DNA of 64,000 bases from Streptomyces oceani (lineage in GTDB: Bacteria > Actinomycetota > Actinomycetes > Streptomycetales > Streptomycetaceae). The notes under the pieces are model-generated. The model was not told the origin of the DNA. It worked only from the letters and a program-made list of their open reading frames with translations, and did no database searches. The translations under genes and the position numbers were made by a program. The stretch covers positions 1 to 64,000 of the forward strand of contig NZ_LJGU01000121.1 of NCBI RefSeq assembly GCF_001751245.1, in the 5' to 3' direction. Position 1 is the first letter of the stretch; each line of letters begins with the position of its first letter. Below are positions 1-9,209 of this stretch, one piece after another.

Positions 1-159
1 ACCCGGCGGAGTCGCGGCCGGCGTGCTCGCCCGCCGTCCGGGCTCGGCCGCCCGGCGCGACGCCTCTGTCCCGGCGAAGAACGACGCGGCGGAGCGCTCT
101 CCGCTCTCCACAGCCCGCACGGCCGCGAGGAGTTCGGCTGCCTTGGGCTCACTGGTCAC
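1..159 (-). CDS. Partial CDS leaving the window (possible helix-hairpin-helix protein)
   Basis: Only about 53 N-terminal codons are visible. A GTG at 159 overlaps the TGA of the aldo/keto reductase by four bases (GTGA), so the two genes are probably translationally coupled. The peptide starts VTSEPKAAELLAAVRAVESG and then becomes rich in Ala, Arg and Pro. From memory, a similar N-terminus occurs on helix-hairpin-helix proteins found next to this reductase in streptomycetes, but no domain is visible here. The function is undetermined. Confidence 0.5.
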   Translation of the reverse strand, partial: MTSEPKAAELLAAVRAVESGERSAASFFAGTEASRRAAEPGRRASTPAATPPG

Positions 160-1139
160 AGCTCACTCCAGTCCTGGTCCGGGTAGCGGTGCACCGGGGC
201 CGACACGTCGTCCAGCGCCCGACTGATCTCACTCGGAAGGCTAAGCCCCTCCACTGACAACGCCTCGGTGAGCTGCCACGCCGTGCGGGCACCGACGATC
301 GGCGCCGCCACGCCCGGCCGGTCCCGTACCCACGCCAGCGCCACCTGCAACGGACTGGTGGCGAGCCCGTCGGCGGCGGTGGTGACCGCGTCCACGACAC
401 GGCCGGCGGTGTCGTCCAGGTACGGCGCGACGAACGGCGCGAGCTGCTGTGAGGCGGCGCGTGACCCCTCCGGTATGCCCTGACGGTACTTGCCGGTCAG
501 TACCCCGCGGCCGAGTGGCGAGGAGGGCAGCAGTCCGAGGCCGAGATCCCTGGCAGCCGGCAGCGCCTCGCGCTCCACCCCGCGTTGCAGCAGGGAGTAC
601 TCAAGCTGCGCGGACGCCAGTCGCGTACGGGTGCCGGGCACCGCGAGCTGCCAGGTGGCGGCCTTCGCGAGCTGCCAGCCGGAGAAGTCGGTGATCCCGA
701 CGTAGCGCGCGCGTCCGCTGTGTACGGCGGTGTCGAGCGCTTGCAGGGTCTCGTCGAGTGGCGTGGTCGGATCGAACGCGTGCACCTGCCAGAGGTCGAC
801 GTGGTCGGTGCCCAGTCGCTCCAACGAGGCGTCCAGGGCGCGCAACAGGTGACCGCGGGAGGCGTCGAAGCGGTGCGCGGGATCGGGCACACTGCCGGCC
901 TTCGTGGCGATGACCAGGTCCTGGCGTCGTACCAGCCCGTCCAACAGCCGTCCGAGCAGGTACTCAGCCGCACCGTCCGCGTAGACGTCCGCCGTGTCGA
1001 CGAGCGTGCCGCCGGCGTCCAGGAAGACCTTGAGCTGCTCGGCAGCCTCTCCCTCCCCGGTGTCCCGGGCCCAGTTGAACGTGCCGAGTCCCAGTCGGGA
1101 GATCCGCAGACCGGTGTGGCCGAGGCGCCTTTGTTCCAT
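156..1139 (-). CDS. Aldo/keto reductase
   Basis: This is a 327-residue (alpha/beta)8-barrel NADPH-dependent oxidoreductase that would reduce a carbonyl in the cytosol. The AKR tetrad is recognisable in order: Asp in VDTAD, Tyr in DVYADG, Lys in IATKAG and His in QVHAF. The length is normal for the family, and the ATG at 1139 gives a canonical N-terminus (MEQRRLGHTGLRISRLGLGT). It is divergent from the F420-type oxidoreductase at 1213 across a 73-base gap and overlaps the next leftward gene by four bases. The substrate cannot be read from the sequence. Confidence 0.93.
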   Translation of the reverse strand: MEQRRLGHTGLRISRLGLGTFNWARDTGEGEAAEQLKVFLDAGGTLVDTADVYADGAAEYLLGRLLDGLVRRQDLVIATKAGSVPDPAHRFDASRGHLLRALDASLERLGTDHVDLWQVHAFDPTTPLDETLQALDTAVHSGRARYVGITDFSGWQLAKAATWQLAVPGTRTRLASAQLEYSLLQRGVEREALPAARDLGLGLLPSSPLGRGVLTGKYRQGIPEGSRAASQQLAPFVAPYLDDTAGRVVDAVTTAADGLATSPLQVALAWVRDRPGVAAPIVGARTAWQLTEALSVEGLSLPSEISRALDDVSAPVHRYPDQDWSEL

Positions 1140-1212
1140 GCCTGTTGAGGGTACTTGCGGCCGCGCGCTAGAGTCCGAGGAAAATTACGTTACTGATGGG
1201 TAAGGGGGCCGT

Positions 1213-2262
1213 ATGCGGCTCGGGATCAACCTCGGTTACTGGGGCGCCGGGATGGACGCGGACAATCTCGCCGTGGCCCAGGAGGCCGACCGGCTCGGAT
1301 ACGCCGTGTGCTGGGCCGCCGAGGCGTACGGCTCGGACGCGCCCACGGTGCTCTCCTGGGTGGCGGCACAGACGGAACGGATCGACGTCGGTGCCGGGAT
1401 CTTCCAGATCCCGGCACGCACGCCGGCGATGACGGCCATGACGGCCGCGACTCTCGACACGCTCTCCGGGGGCCGGTTCCGGCTCGGGCTGGGCGTCTCC
1501 GGGCCCCAGGTGTCGGAGGGGTGGTACGGCGTCAAGTTCGACAAGCCGCTGGCCCGTACCCGGGAGTACGTCGAGGTCGTCCGCAAGGCCATGGCTCGGG
1601 AGCGGCTGGCGTACGAGGGCGAGCACTGGACGCTGCCGCTGCCCGACGGGCCGGGCAAGCCCATCAAGCTCACCGTGCATCCCGTACGCGAACACGTCCC
1701 GATGTACATCGCGGCGATCGGCCCCAAGAACCTCGAGCAGACCGGTGAGATCGCCGAGGGGGCGCTGCTGGTGCTCTTCTCGCCGGAGCACGCCGAGGAG
1801 ACGACTCTCGGGCCGGTGCGCGCGGGCCGCGCGAAGGCCGGCCTGGAGCTGGACGGGTTCGACGTGTGTCCCACGGTACCGATGGCGGTCGGCGACGACG
1901 TGTCGGCGCTGGCCGACCTGTTCCGTCCGTACACGGCGCTGTACGTCGGCGGGATGGGCAGCCGCAAGCAGAACTTCTACAACCGGCTGGCCCAGCGCAT
2001 GGGCTACGAGCAGGCGGCCGCGGAGATCCAGGAGAAGTACCTGGCCGGCGACAAGGACGGCGCGGGGGCGGCGGTGCCGGAGCAGCTGATCGACTCGACC
2101 ACGCTCATCGGCCCGGAGGAGCGGATCGCTGAGCGGATGCGGGCTTACGCGGAGGCCGGCGTCACGACCCTCTCGCTCGCGCCGGCCGGCTTCAGCCTGG
2201 ACGAGCGGCTCGCCTCGCTCCGTGCCGGGGTGCGGGCCCTGGAGCGGGCGGGCCTGGGCTGA
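1213..2262 (+). CDS. LLM-class F420-dependent oxidoreductase
   Basis: This 349-residue protein is a luciferase-like monooxygenase-fold flavin/F420 oxidoreductase. The N-terminus MRLGINLGYWGAGMD and the block TLDTLSGGRFRLGLGVSGP are typical of actinobacterial LLM-class F420 enzymes that transfer hydride to or from an unknown substrate. The ATG at 1213 follows a GGGGG purine run. The gene diverges from the aldo/keto reductase and is followed at once by a hairpin terminator facing the leftward corA. The family call is firm; the substrate is unknown. Confidence 0.92.
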   Translation: MRLGINLGYWGAGMDADNLAVAQEADRLGYAVCWAAEAYGSDAPTVLSWVAAQTERIDVGAGIFQIPARTPAMTAMTAATLDTLSGGRFRLGLGVSGPQVSEGWYGVKFDKPLARTREYVEVVRKAMARERLAYEGEHWTLPLPDGPGKPIKLTVHPVREHVPMYIAAIGPKNLEQTGEIAEGALLVLFSPEHAEETTLGPVRAGRAKAGLELDGFDVCPTVPMAVGDDVSALADLFRPYTALYVGGMGSRKQNFYNRLAQRMGYEQAAAEIQEKYLAGDKDGAGAAVPEQLIDSTTLIGPEERIAERMRAYAEAGVTTLSLAPAGFSLDERLASLRAGVRALERAGLG

Positions 2263-2283
2263 CCTGACCCGGGCCGGGTCAGG
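2263..2283. terminator. Hairpin terminator between convergent genes
   Basis: A perfect 9-bp inverted repeat (CCTGACCCG / CGGGTCAGG) with a 3-base loop starts at the stop codon of the oxidoreductase and lies before the 3' end of the convergent corA. There is no U-tract, which is common in high-GC actinobacterial terminators. Confidence 0.65.
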
Positions 2284-2310
2284 CCAGCGGACTGGCTTGA
2301 CCGGGTGGGG

Positions 2311-3295
2311 TCAGAGCCAGCCGCGCCGCTTGAAGAAGCGGAAGAGCAGCGGACAGACCACGACGACCAGCACGAGCACCGCGGGGTAGGCCCAGGCCAC
2401 CTCCCGCTCGGGCATGTACGCGAAGTCCATGCCGTACACACCCGTGATCAGGGTGGGTACGGCGAACATCGCCGCCCACGCGGAGATCTTCCGCATGTCG
2501 TCGTTCTGCCGGACACTGACCTGCGCCAGATACGCCGAAAGGATGTCCGAGAGCAGTCCGTCCAGGGCGTCCATCTGCTCGTTCGTACGGATCAGGTGGT
2601 CCTGCACGTCCCGGAGGAACGGCCGCGTGCGCTCCGACACCAACGGCAGCGCGGAGTCGGCCAGCCGGGTCATCGGTTCCGCCAGTGGGCTGGCGGCCCG
2701 GCGGAAGGCCAGCGCCTGCCGCTTGAACGCGTAGATCCGCTCGGCCGTCCGCCCGCCGCTCGGGCCACCCGGAGTGAGGACCTGCTCCTCCAACTCGTCG
2801 AGGTCGACGTGCAACTCCGCGGCGACGTCCAGATAGTGGTCGACGGCCGTGTCGCTGATGGCGTACAGGACGGCTGAGGGGCCGTGCCGCAGTACCTCGG
2901 GTTCGCGCTCCAAACGCTGGCGGACGACGCTCAGGGGGCTCGCCGTGCCGTGGCCCACGGTCACCACGAACGAGTCGCCCACGAACAGCATCAGCTCGTC
3001 CGCCGTGACTGACCCGTCCGAGTCGTCGTAGCGCGGCGGTTTGAGTACGAGGAACAGCGACCCCTCGTACGACTCCAGTTTGGGGCGCTGGTGCGTGGCC
3101 AGCGCGTCCTCCACCGGCCAGCGGGTGCAGTCGGCACGCCGTACGAACCTCCTCGAACTCGTCCGAGGTCGGCTCATGCAGCCTGATCCACAGGAAGCCG
3201 TCCGGTTCCTGCCGCACCTGTTCCAGGGCGGCCGAGACCTCCGCCGGGGCCGGGCCGCGGCGCCCGTGCCGGTACACCGCGGAGTCGACGAGCAC
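2311..3295 (-). pseudogene. corA: corA-like magnesium/cobalt transporter, frameshifted
   Basis: This would encode a CorA-family divalent cation channel of about 327 residues. The N-terminal part (VLVDSAVYRHGRR... to CRLHPLA) reads in one frame from a GTG at 3295. The rest (VEDALATHQRPKLE... to the C-terminus) reads in another. The frames join exactly at the family block HPLAVEDA if one C of the CC pair at 3114-3115 is removed. The two C-terminal helices and the signature are intact (ITGVYGMDF, a variant of YGMNF, then a basic FFKRRGWL tail). Either this is a recent single-base insertion that kills the transporter, or it is a sequencing error; one base is the only visible defect. Confidence 0.82.
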
Positions 3296-3454
3296 GCTGG
3301 CATTCTGCCCGTCCGCCGGGCCCCCGCAAGCCGGACACGGCCGCCCCGGCAAGGCGCCCCGGCAAGGCGCCCCGGGAGCGCGCCCCGGGAGCGCCGCCCG
3401 GTACCGGAGGCGCTCCCCGTGGGCGGCTTCGCCGTAGGTCGTAGGCTGGCGGCC

Positions 3455-4213
3455 ATGCCCACGCTCCTTCTCCTACGGCACGGCCGCTCCACCGCGAACA
3501 CCGCGGGCCTCCTGGCCGGATGGACGCCCGGGGTGGCCCTCGACGAGCACGGCCGCGCACAGGCCGCCGAACTTCCCGGGCGACTCGACCAGCTTCCGCT
3601 GGCGGCCGTGGTCAGCAGCCCGCTGCAACGCTGCCGCGAGACCGTGGCACCGCTGTGCCGGGCCCGTCCGGACCTGCCGGTGCACACCGACGACCGGATC
3701 GGCGAGTGCGACTACGGCGACTGGACCGGCCGGGCCCTCGCCGAGTTGGCGGACGAGCCGCTGATGGCCACCGTGCAGCAGCATCCCTCCGGGGCGGTCT
3801 TCCCCGGAGGGGAGGCCATGCGGGACATGCAGGCCCGCGCGGTGGCGGCCGTACGCGACTGGGACGCGCGCATCCAGCAGGAGCACGGCGCGGACGCGTT
3901 GTACCTGATGTGTTCGCACGGCGACATCATCAAGTCGCTGGTCGCCGACGCCCTGGGGCTGCACCTGGATCTCTTCCAGCGGATCGCCGTGGGGCCCTGT
4001 TCGGTGAGCGTGCTGCGGTACACGCCCTCGCGGCCCTTCCTGGTGCGGCTCGGCGAGACCGGCGAGTTGGGGTCACTGGCCCCGCCGGCCGTGGGAGAGA
4101 CAGCGGACGAGGCGACGGACGAGGCGGGTGTGGACGCGCGTGCCGACCCGGCCGGCGACCGGTCGGGGGCCGACGTGGCGGGGAGCGTCGCACCGGTGGG
4201 GGGCGGCGCGTAA
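3455..4213 (+). CDS. Histidine phosphatase (phosphoglycerate mutase-like)
   Basis: This 252-residue protein is of the histidine phosphatase superfamily. The ATG at 3455 opens MPTLLLLRHGRSTAN, with the catalytic RHG near residue 8. The second catalytic His lies in MCSHGD, and a conserved GECDYGDWTG block is present. The last roughly 40 residues are Asp/Ala/Gly-rich and probably disordered. It is the first of three co-directional genes leading to mshC, an arrangement known in actinobacteria as an MSMEG_4193-type phosphatase. The substrate is unknown; a true glycolytic mutase is unlikely in this context. Confidence 0.88.
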   Translation: MPTLLLLRHGRSTANTAGLLAGWTPGVALDEHGRAQAAELPGRLDQLPLAAVVSSPLQRCRETVAPLCRARPDLPVHTDDRIGECDYGDWTGRALAELADEPLMATVQQHPSGAVFPGGEAMRDMQARAVAAVRDWDARIQQEHGADALYLMCSHGDIIKSLVADALGLHLDLFQRIAVGPCSVSVLRYTPSRPFLVRLGETGELGSLAPPAVGETADEATDEAGVDARADPAGDRSGADVAGSVAPVGGGA

Positions 4214-4278
4214 CCGCGGTGATCGGGAAGCGCAGTAGGGTGCGGGTGAACCCAGCAGTCAACACAACGGAGCAGGAC

Positions 4279-4869
4279 GTGTCCCGTCAGGTGTTCCTGT
4301 ACGACCCGCCGGACCGGTTCGTGGCCGGTACGGTCGGTCTGCCTGGCCGCCGAAGCTTCTTCCTGCAAGCCTCCGCGACCGGTCGTACCACCAGCGTCGC
4401 CCTGGAGAAGGCACAGGTCGAGGCGCTCGCGGAGCGGATCGACGAGCTGCTGGACGAGGTCGTGCGGCGCTCTGGGGGCAACGCCCCGGTGCCGGCCGTC
4501 GCCCCCGCTGAGGTGGACGACACCCGACCGCTGGAGTCCCCGGTGGAGGAGGAGTTCCGGGTCGGCACCATGGCGCTCGCCTGGGACGGCGACCGAGAGT
4601 GCATGGTGGTGGAGGCGCAGGCCCTGGTGGAGCTGGAGTCCGACGAGGAGGAGGACCTGGCGGAGGCCGAGGAGCGGCTCCTGCAGGACGACGAGAACGG
4701 TCCGCCCATGCTGCGTGTACGGATCAACGGCGCGATGGCTCGGGCCTTCGCCAAACGGGCGCTCGAGGTGGTGAACGCCGGCCGTCCGCCCTGCCCGCTG
4801 TGCAGCCTGCCGCTCGACCCGGAGGGGCACGTGTGCCCGCGGCAGAACGGATACCGACGCGGCGAATGA
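4279..4869 (+). CDS. DUF3090 family protein
   Basis: This 196-residue actinobacterial protein has no assigned function. The GTG at 4279 is preceded by GGAG at 4270-4273 and gives the family start VSRQVFLYDPPDRFVAGTVG. The C-terminal segment CPLCSLPLDPEGHVCP carries a Cys-x2-Cys ... His-x-Cys arrangement that may bind zinc. The stop overlaps the ATG of the next gene (ATGA), so the two are translationally coupled. Association with the upstream phosphatase and with mshC is conserved in actinobacteria as I recall it. Confidence 0.88.
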   Translation: MSRQVFLYDPPDRFVAGTVGLPGRRSFFLQASATGRTTSVALEKAQVEALAERIDELLDEVVRRSGGNAPVPAVAPAEVDDTRPLESPVEEEFRVGTMALAWDGDRECMVVEAQALVELESDEEEDLAEAEERLLQDDENGPPMLRVRINGAMARAFAKRALEVVNAGRPPCPLCSLPLDPEGHVCPRQNGYRRGE

Positions 4870-5768
4870 CACACCTCGCGGGCACGGGCGCGGATCACGT
4901 GCGACGACTGCTGACACAGGGTGAGTTGACGGTACGCGGGCAGATCCGCGGCGCCTCGAACGCCGTACTGCACGGCGTTGTCGGCGAGGGGCCCGAGGCG
5001 TTGCCCTGCGTCTACAAGCCGGTGGCCGGCGAACGCCCGTTGTGGGACTTCCCGGACGGCACCCTCGCCCAGCGCGAGGTGGCGGCCTATCAGGTCGCCC
5101 GGGCGATGGGCTGGGACGAGTTGGTTCCGGTCACCGTGCTGCGGGACGGGCCGTACGGCGAGGGCATGTGCCAGCTGTGGGTCGGTCCGGTGCCGAGGAC
5201 GGGAGCGGACGAGCCCGGGGAGCCAGCGGAGCCAGGGGAACCCGAGTCGACCGTCGGGGAGGGCGATCCGGCCTCGGACGCGGGTGATTCCCTCCTGGCG
5301 CTCGTGGAAACCGACGAGCCGGGACCCGGCTGGAAGGCCGTCGGCTTCGCGGAGGTCGGCGAGGGGCGTACGGCGCTGCTGGTGCATGCCGACGACCCGC
5401 GACTGCGGCGGCTCGCAGTGCTGGACGCGGTGGTCAACAACGGCGACCGCAAGGGCGGGCACCTGCTGACCAGCCGGGAGGGACGGCTCTACGCCATCGA
5501 CCACGGGGTGACCTTCCACGTCGAGGACCGGCTGCGCACCCTGCTGTGGGGCTGGGCGGGAGAGCCGCTGACCACCGAGGGCCTGGAGGTGCTGCGCCGG
5601 CTGTCGGGACAGCTTGCCGACGGCGCCGAACTGGCCGGGCGACTCGCGGAGCTGATCACCGAAGCGGAGGTGGACGCCGTACGCAAACGGGTCGGCGACC
5701 TCCTCGCGACCGGTCGGCATCCGCTGCCCAGCGGGCGGTGGCCGGCGATACCGTGGCCGCCGGTGTAG
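4866..5768 (+). CDS. SCO1664-family protein (PI3/4-kinase-like fold)
   Basis: A 300-residue cytosolic protein starting in an ATGA overlap with the DUF3090 gene. It resembles the SCO1664 family, whose sequence has a phosphatidylinositol-kinase-like fold: the LPCVYKPVAGERPLWDFPDG block contains a candidate nucleotide-binding Lys, NNGDRKGGHLL resembles a catalytic loop, and YAIDHG resembles a metal-binding Asp motif. A Glu/Pro/Gly-rich insertion lies around residues 118-140. In other actinobacteria it co-occurs with the DUF3090 gene and mshC, but no reaction is established. Confidence 0.85.
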   Translation: MTHLAGTGADHVRRLLTQGELTVRGQIRGASNAVLHGVVGEGPEALPCVYKPVAGERPLWDFPDGTLAQREVAAYQVARAMGWDELVPVTVLRDGPYGEGMCQLWVGPVPRTGADEPGEPAEPGEPESTVGEGDPASDAGDSLLALVETDEPGPGWKAVGFAEVGEGRTALLVHADDPRLRRLAVLDAVVNNGDRKGGHLLTSREGRLYAIDHGVTFHVEDRLRTLLWGWAGEPLTTEGLEVLRRLSGQLADGAELAGRLAELITEAEVDAVRKRVGDLLATGRHPLPSGRWPAIPWPPV

Positions 5769-5893
5769 TCGCCGAAGCGGGCGCGGCGCTGTCAAGACGC
5801 CCTGGTCGGCCAGGGGGCCACGATCCGGTCAATGCGGATCTTCTGGCCGGGGCTGGCTCGTGGCGGGAACACTCGTGCGGTTAGGCTCAGAAC

Positions 5894-7123
5894 ATGTATG
5901 CCTGGCCCGCTTCCGAGGTCCCCGCTCTGCCAGGGCAGGGCCGCGACCTCAGGATTCACGACACCGCGACCGGAGGGCGGGTGACCCTCACCCCCGGTCC
6001 CGTGGCCCGGATGTACGTCTGCGGTATCACACCGTATGACGCCACCCATCTCGGGCACGCGGCGACGTACCACGCCTTCGATCTCGTGCAGCGCGTGTGG
6101 TTGGACACCAAGCGGCAGGTTCTCTACGTACAGAACGTCACCGACGTCGACGATCCGCTGCTGCAACGGGCGACCGAGACCGGCGAGGACTGGATGGCCC
6201 TGGCGGAGCGTCAAACCGACCTGTTCCGCGAGGACATGACGGCGCTGCGGATGATCCCCCCACGGCACTTCGTCGGCGCGGTGGAGGTCATCCCCGAGAT
6301 CGTGCCGCTCGTGGAACGACTGCGGGAGCGCGGCGCGGCCTACGATCTCGATGGCGACGTCTACTTCTCGGTGGAGTCCGACGCGCACTTCGGTGGTGTC
6401 TCCGGTCTGGATGCCGAGGCCATGCGGCTGCTGTCCGCCGAACGCGGGGGCGACCCGGACCGTCCCGGGAAGAAGAACCCGCTGGACCCGATGCTGTGGA
6501 CGGCCGAACGGGAAGGCGAGCCGAGCTGGGACGGTGGCTCACTGGGCCGCGGCCGTCCCGGTTGGCACATCGAGTGTGTCGCGATCGCCCTGAAGCACCT
6601 CGGCATGGGCTTCGACGTGCAGGGGGGCGGATCCGACCTGATCTTCCCGCACCACGAGATGGGCGCCTCGCACGCGCAGGCGGTGACCGAGGAGTATCCT
6701 TTCGCCGCCAGCTACGTGCACACCGGGATGGTGGCTCTGGACGGCGAGAAGATGTCCAAGTCCAAGGGCAATCTCGTCTTCGTCTCCCGACTCCGCGCGG
6801 ACGGCGTCGATCCCGCCGCCATCCGGCTGGTGCTGCTGGCCCAGCACTACCGTGCCGACTGGGAGTACACCGAAGCGGCGCTCGGCGAGGCGAACGCGCG
6901 CCTGAGCCGCTGGCGGGACGCGGTGTCCCGTCCCGACGGGCCACCGGCGGACGCGTTGCTGGAGGAGATCCGGGTGGCCCTCGCCGATGACCTGGACACC
7001 CCGGCCGCCCTCGCCGCCGTCGACCGCTGGGTCGTGGCCCAGCACGGCGACGGCGGTACGGACGAGGGGGCGCCCGGCCTCGTATCGCGCGCGGTGGACG
7101 CGTTGCTGGGCGTGGCGCTCTGA
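5894..7123 (+). CDS. mshC: Mycothiol ligase MshC (cysteine:GlcN-Ins ligase)
   Basis: MshC joins cysteine to 1-D-myo-inosityl-2-amino-2-deoxy-glucopyranoside using ATP, the penultimate step of mycothiol synthesis. The 409-residue protein is the class I cysteinyl-tRNA synthetase paralogue. It has the zinc-ligand Cys in YVCGITPYD (about residue 43), the HIGH-like HLGHA (52-56) and KMSKS (about 286-290). The length matches MshC, and the tRNA anticodon-binding region of CysRS is absent. The ATG at 5894 fits family N-termini ([14 protein letters not shown]). It follows the phosphatase/DUF3090/SCO1664-like trio after 125 bases and ends before a convergent terminator. Confidence 0.96.
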   Translation: MYAWPASEVPALPGQGRDLRIHDTATGGRVTLTPGPVARMYVCGITPYDATHLGHAATYHAFDLVQRVWLDTKRQVLYVQNVTDVDDPLLQRATETGEDWMALAERQTDLFREDMTALRMIPPRHFVGAVEVIPEIVPLVERLRERGAAYDLDGDVYFSVESDAHFGGVSGLDAEAMRLLSAERGGDPDRPGKKNPLDPMLWTAEREGEPSWDGGSLGRGRPGWHIECVAIALKHLGMGFDVQGGGSDLIFPHHEMGASHAQAVTEEYPFAASYVHTGMVALDGEKMSKSKGNLVFVSRLRADGVDPAAIRLVLLAQHYRADWEYTEAALGEANARLSRWRDAVSRPDGPPADALLEEIRVALADDLDTPAALAAVDRWVVAQHGDGGTDEGAPGLVSRAVDALLGVAL

Positions 7124-7138
7124 CAGTTCCGTGACCGT

Positions 7139-7181
7139 CCGACCCGGTGCCCGGCGGGGTCGCCGTCGAGCACCGGGTCGG
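7139..7181. terminator. Bidirectional hairpin terminator after mshC
   Basis: A perfect 12-bp inverted repeat (CCGACCCGGTGC / GCACCGGGTCGG) with a 19-base loop, followed by AAAG, lies between the convergent mshC and PAC2 genes. Confidence 0.7.
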
Positions 7182-7318
7182 AAAGCGCCGGCTGGTCCGA
7201 CGCGGATGCCCGCGGGCCACACGTCGCCGAGGCCGGCGCGTGGCGTGCGCCCCGGCCGGTCTCGGCGACGGGCGACCGGCCTCGGCGATACGCGGTCGGC
7301 CCCGGCGATACGAGTCGC

Positions 7319-8497
7319 TCAGTCGTTCTCGCCGGGCTCCTCCGTGCCGGTGGACTTCGACGGCCCGCTCCCGGAACTCTCGCTCCCGGAACCGCCGTTC
7401 TCCGGGCTCCCGGTGTCGCCGGGGGAGTCGGCGTCCTTCCTCGGACGCTCGCCCGCGTCCTCGCGCCGGTCCTCGCCCGGACTCTCGTCCCCCGGCACGG
7501 CCCCCGCTGCCGGCTCGTCCGCACCCGCGTCCCGGTTCGGTCGTGCCTCCGGCGGCCGGGCGCGTCCACGCGCGCCCGTGTCGCGGGCGTACGGGGAACG
7601 TCCGCTCCCGGCGGCGCGGCCACGGTCGCCGCCGGAGCCGGGACCGCCGTCCCGGCGACGCAGATAGCGTTCGAACTCCTTGGCGATGGCCTCGCCCGAA
7701 GCCTCCGGCAACTCGGCGGTGTCCCGGGCCTCCTCCAGCGACTGGACGTACTCCGCCACCTCACTGTCCTCGGCGGCCAGTTGGTCCACACCCAGCTGCC
7801 AGGCACGCGCGTCCTCGGGCAACTCCCCCAGCGGGATGCGCAGTTCGAGCAGGTCCTCCAGGCGGTTCAGCAGCGCGAGCGTCGCCTTGGGATTCGGCGG
7901 CTGCGAGACGTAGTGCGGCACCGAAGCCCACAGGCTCGCGGCTGGTATCCCCGCGTGTGTGCACGCCTCCTGCAGGATGCCCACGATGCCGGTCGGGCCC
8001 TCGTAACGCGACTCGTCCAGGCTCAGCCCACGCGCCACGTCCGGGTCGGAGGTCACGGCGGTGACTGGTACGGGACGGGTGTGTGGCGCGTCGCCCAGCA
8101 GCGCTCCCAGCACGAGCACCATCTCCACGCCCAGTTCGTGCGCGAAGCCCAGCAGTTCGTTGCAGAAGGACCGCCAGCGCATGCTCGGCTCGACGCCGCG
8201 TACCAGCACGAGGTCGCGCGGTCTGCCCTTGCCGTCGGAGTCCTCGATCCGCACGACCGAGAGCCGGGTCGTGGGCCACGTGATCTTCCGGGTCTCGCCG
8301 TCCAACCACATGAGCGGCCGGTTGACCTGGAAGTCGTAGTAGTCCTCGGCGTCCAGCGCCGCGAACACCTCGCCCTTCCATTCCCGATCCAGATGCCCGA
8401 TCGCCGCGGAGGCGGCGTCACCGGCGTCGTTCCAGCCTTCGAACGCGGCCACCATGACCGGGTCGACCAGCTCGGGAACCTCCTCGAGCTCGATCAC
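7319..8497 (-). CDS. PAC2 family protein
   Basis: This 392-residue protein of the PAC2 (proteasome assembly chaperone-like / ATP-grasp-associated) family starts at a GTG (8497) preceded by AAGGAGG. The family core is clear: VAAFEGWNDAGDAAS near the N-terminus, the LVLVRGVEPSMRW block, and GPTGIVGILQEAC further on. The last roughly 120 residues form a Gly/Arg/Asp/Ser-rich low-complexity tail that looks disordered. The gene is convergent with mshC. PAC2 proteins are widespread in actinobacteria and their molecular function is not settled. Confidence 0.9.
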   Translation of the reverse strand: MIELEEVPELVDPVMVAAFEGWNDAGDAASAAIGHLDREWKGEVFAALDAEDYYDFQVNRPLMWLDGETRKITWPTTRLSVVRIEDSDGKGRPRDLVLVRGVEPSMRWRSFCNELLGFAHELGVEMVLVLGALLGDAPHTRPVPVTAVTSDPDVARGLSLDESRYEGPTGIVGILQEACTHAGIPAASLWASVPHYVSQPPNPKATLALLNRLEDLLELRIPLGELPEDARAWQLGVDQLAAEDSEVAEYVQSLEEARDTAELPEASGEAIAKEFERYLRRRDGGPGSGGDRGRAAGSGRSPYARDTGARGRARPPEARPNRDAGADEPAAGAVPGDESPGEDRREDAGERPRKDADSPGDTGSPENGGSGSESSGSGPSKSTGTEEPGEND

Positions 8498-8912
8498 CCA
8501 GCGCCTCCTTCCGGCCGGATACGAAGCGCCGCGCTCCGAACCGGCTGCCGTTCCTCGTTCGTGCCGGCACCACCCTACGGCGTGCCGGCCCACGGGTCCG
8601 CAGCCCTGGCGTGGGCTGTGGATTACACCAGTGACGGCGGTGCTCCGCCAGTCCCCGCGGACCATGGCGAAGTCGACGTGGAGCGTAGCCCGGAAGCCCG
8701 TCCGAGTCGGGCCCGCGTGCCGACGGAATGCGGCGGGGACACCCTGCCGCCCGCCACACGCACGGCACACGGCACACCGCACCGGCCCGTCACGTCCGTA
8801 CGTTCCCGCCGCCGCGGTGCAGGAGTGCCGCATGCCCCGGCCGGGGTGACCATGGGAGGAGACCGACCCTGGGCCGGGGTGGGCGTGAGCCGGACAGGCG
8901 AGTGAGGTGGAC
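8498..8912. other. Intergenic region between PAC2 gene and acylphosphatase
   Basis: These 415 bases between divergent genes presumably carry both promoters. The only clear element is the AAGGAGG Shine-Dalgarno of the PAC2 gene on the minus strand at about 8502-8509. No convincing gene or hairpin was found. Confidence 0.5.
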
Positions 8913-9209
8913 ATGGCTGTGGCGTGCAAGCGCGTGATCGTGACGGGTGCGGTGCAGGGCGTCTTCTTCCGGGACAGCTGTCAGCGGATAGCCGCCTCAC
9001 ACGGAGTGCGGGGCTGGGTACGCAACCTCCCGGACGGCAGCGTGGAAGCGGTGTTCGAGGGCGAGCCGGACGGGGTCGGCAGGCTGACCGAGTGGACCCG
9101 GACAGGCCCGCCGGCGGCGCGGGTGGCGGAGGTGAGGGTGACCGACGAGGAGCCCTCCGGACACTCGGGCTTCGAGGTGCGCGGCAGCCCTTCGACCTGG
9201 CAGCCGTGA
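8913..9209 (+). CDS. acyP: Acylphosphatase
   Basis: This small (98-residue) cytosolic enzyme hydrolyses carboxyl-phosphate bonds. It shows the full acylphosphatase signature: VTGAVQGVFFRDSCQRIA with the phosphate-binding Arg, then GVRGWVRNLPDGSVEAVFEG with the catalytic Asn. I chose the ATG at 8913 because GAGG at 8904-8907 sits five bases upstream; a GTG at 8907 is the alternative. The stop overlaps the GTG of the next gene (GTGA). Confidence 0.93.
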   Translation: MAVACKRVIVTGAVQGVFFRDSCQRIAASHGVRGWVRNLPDGSVEAVFEGEPDGVGRLTEWTRTGPPAARVAEVRVTDEEPSGHSGFEVRGSPSTWQP

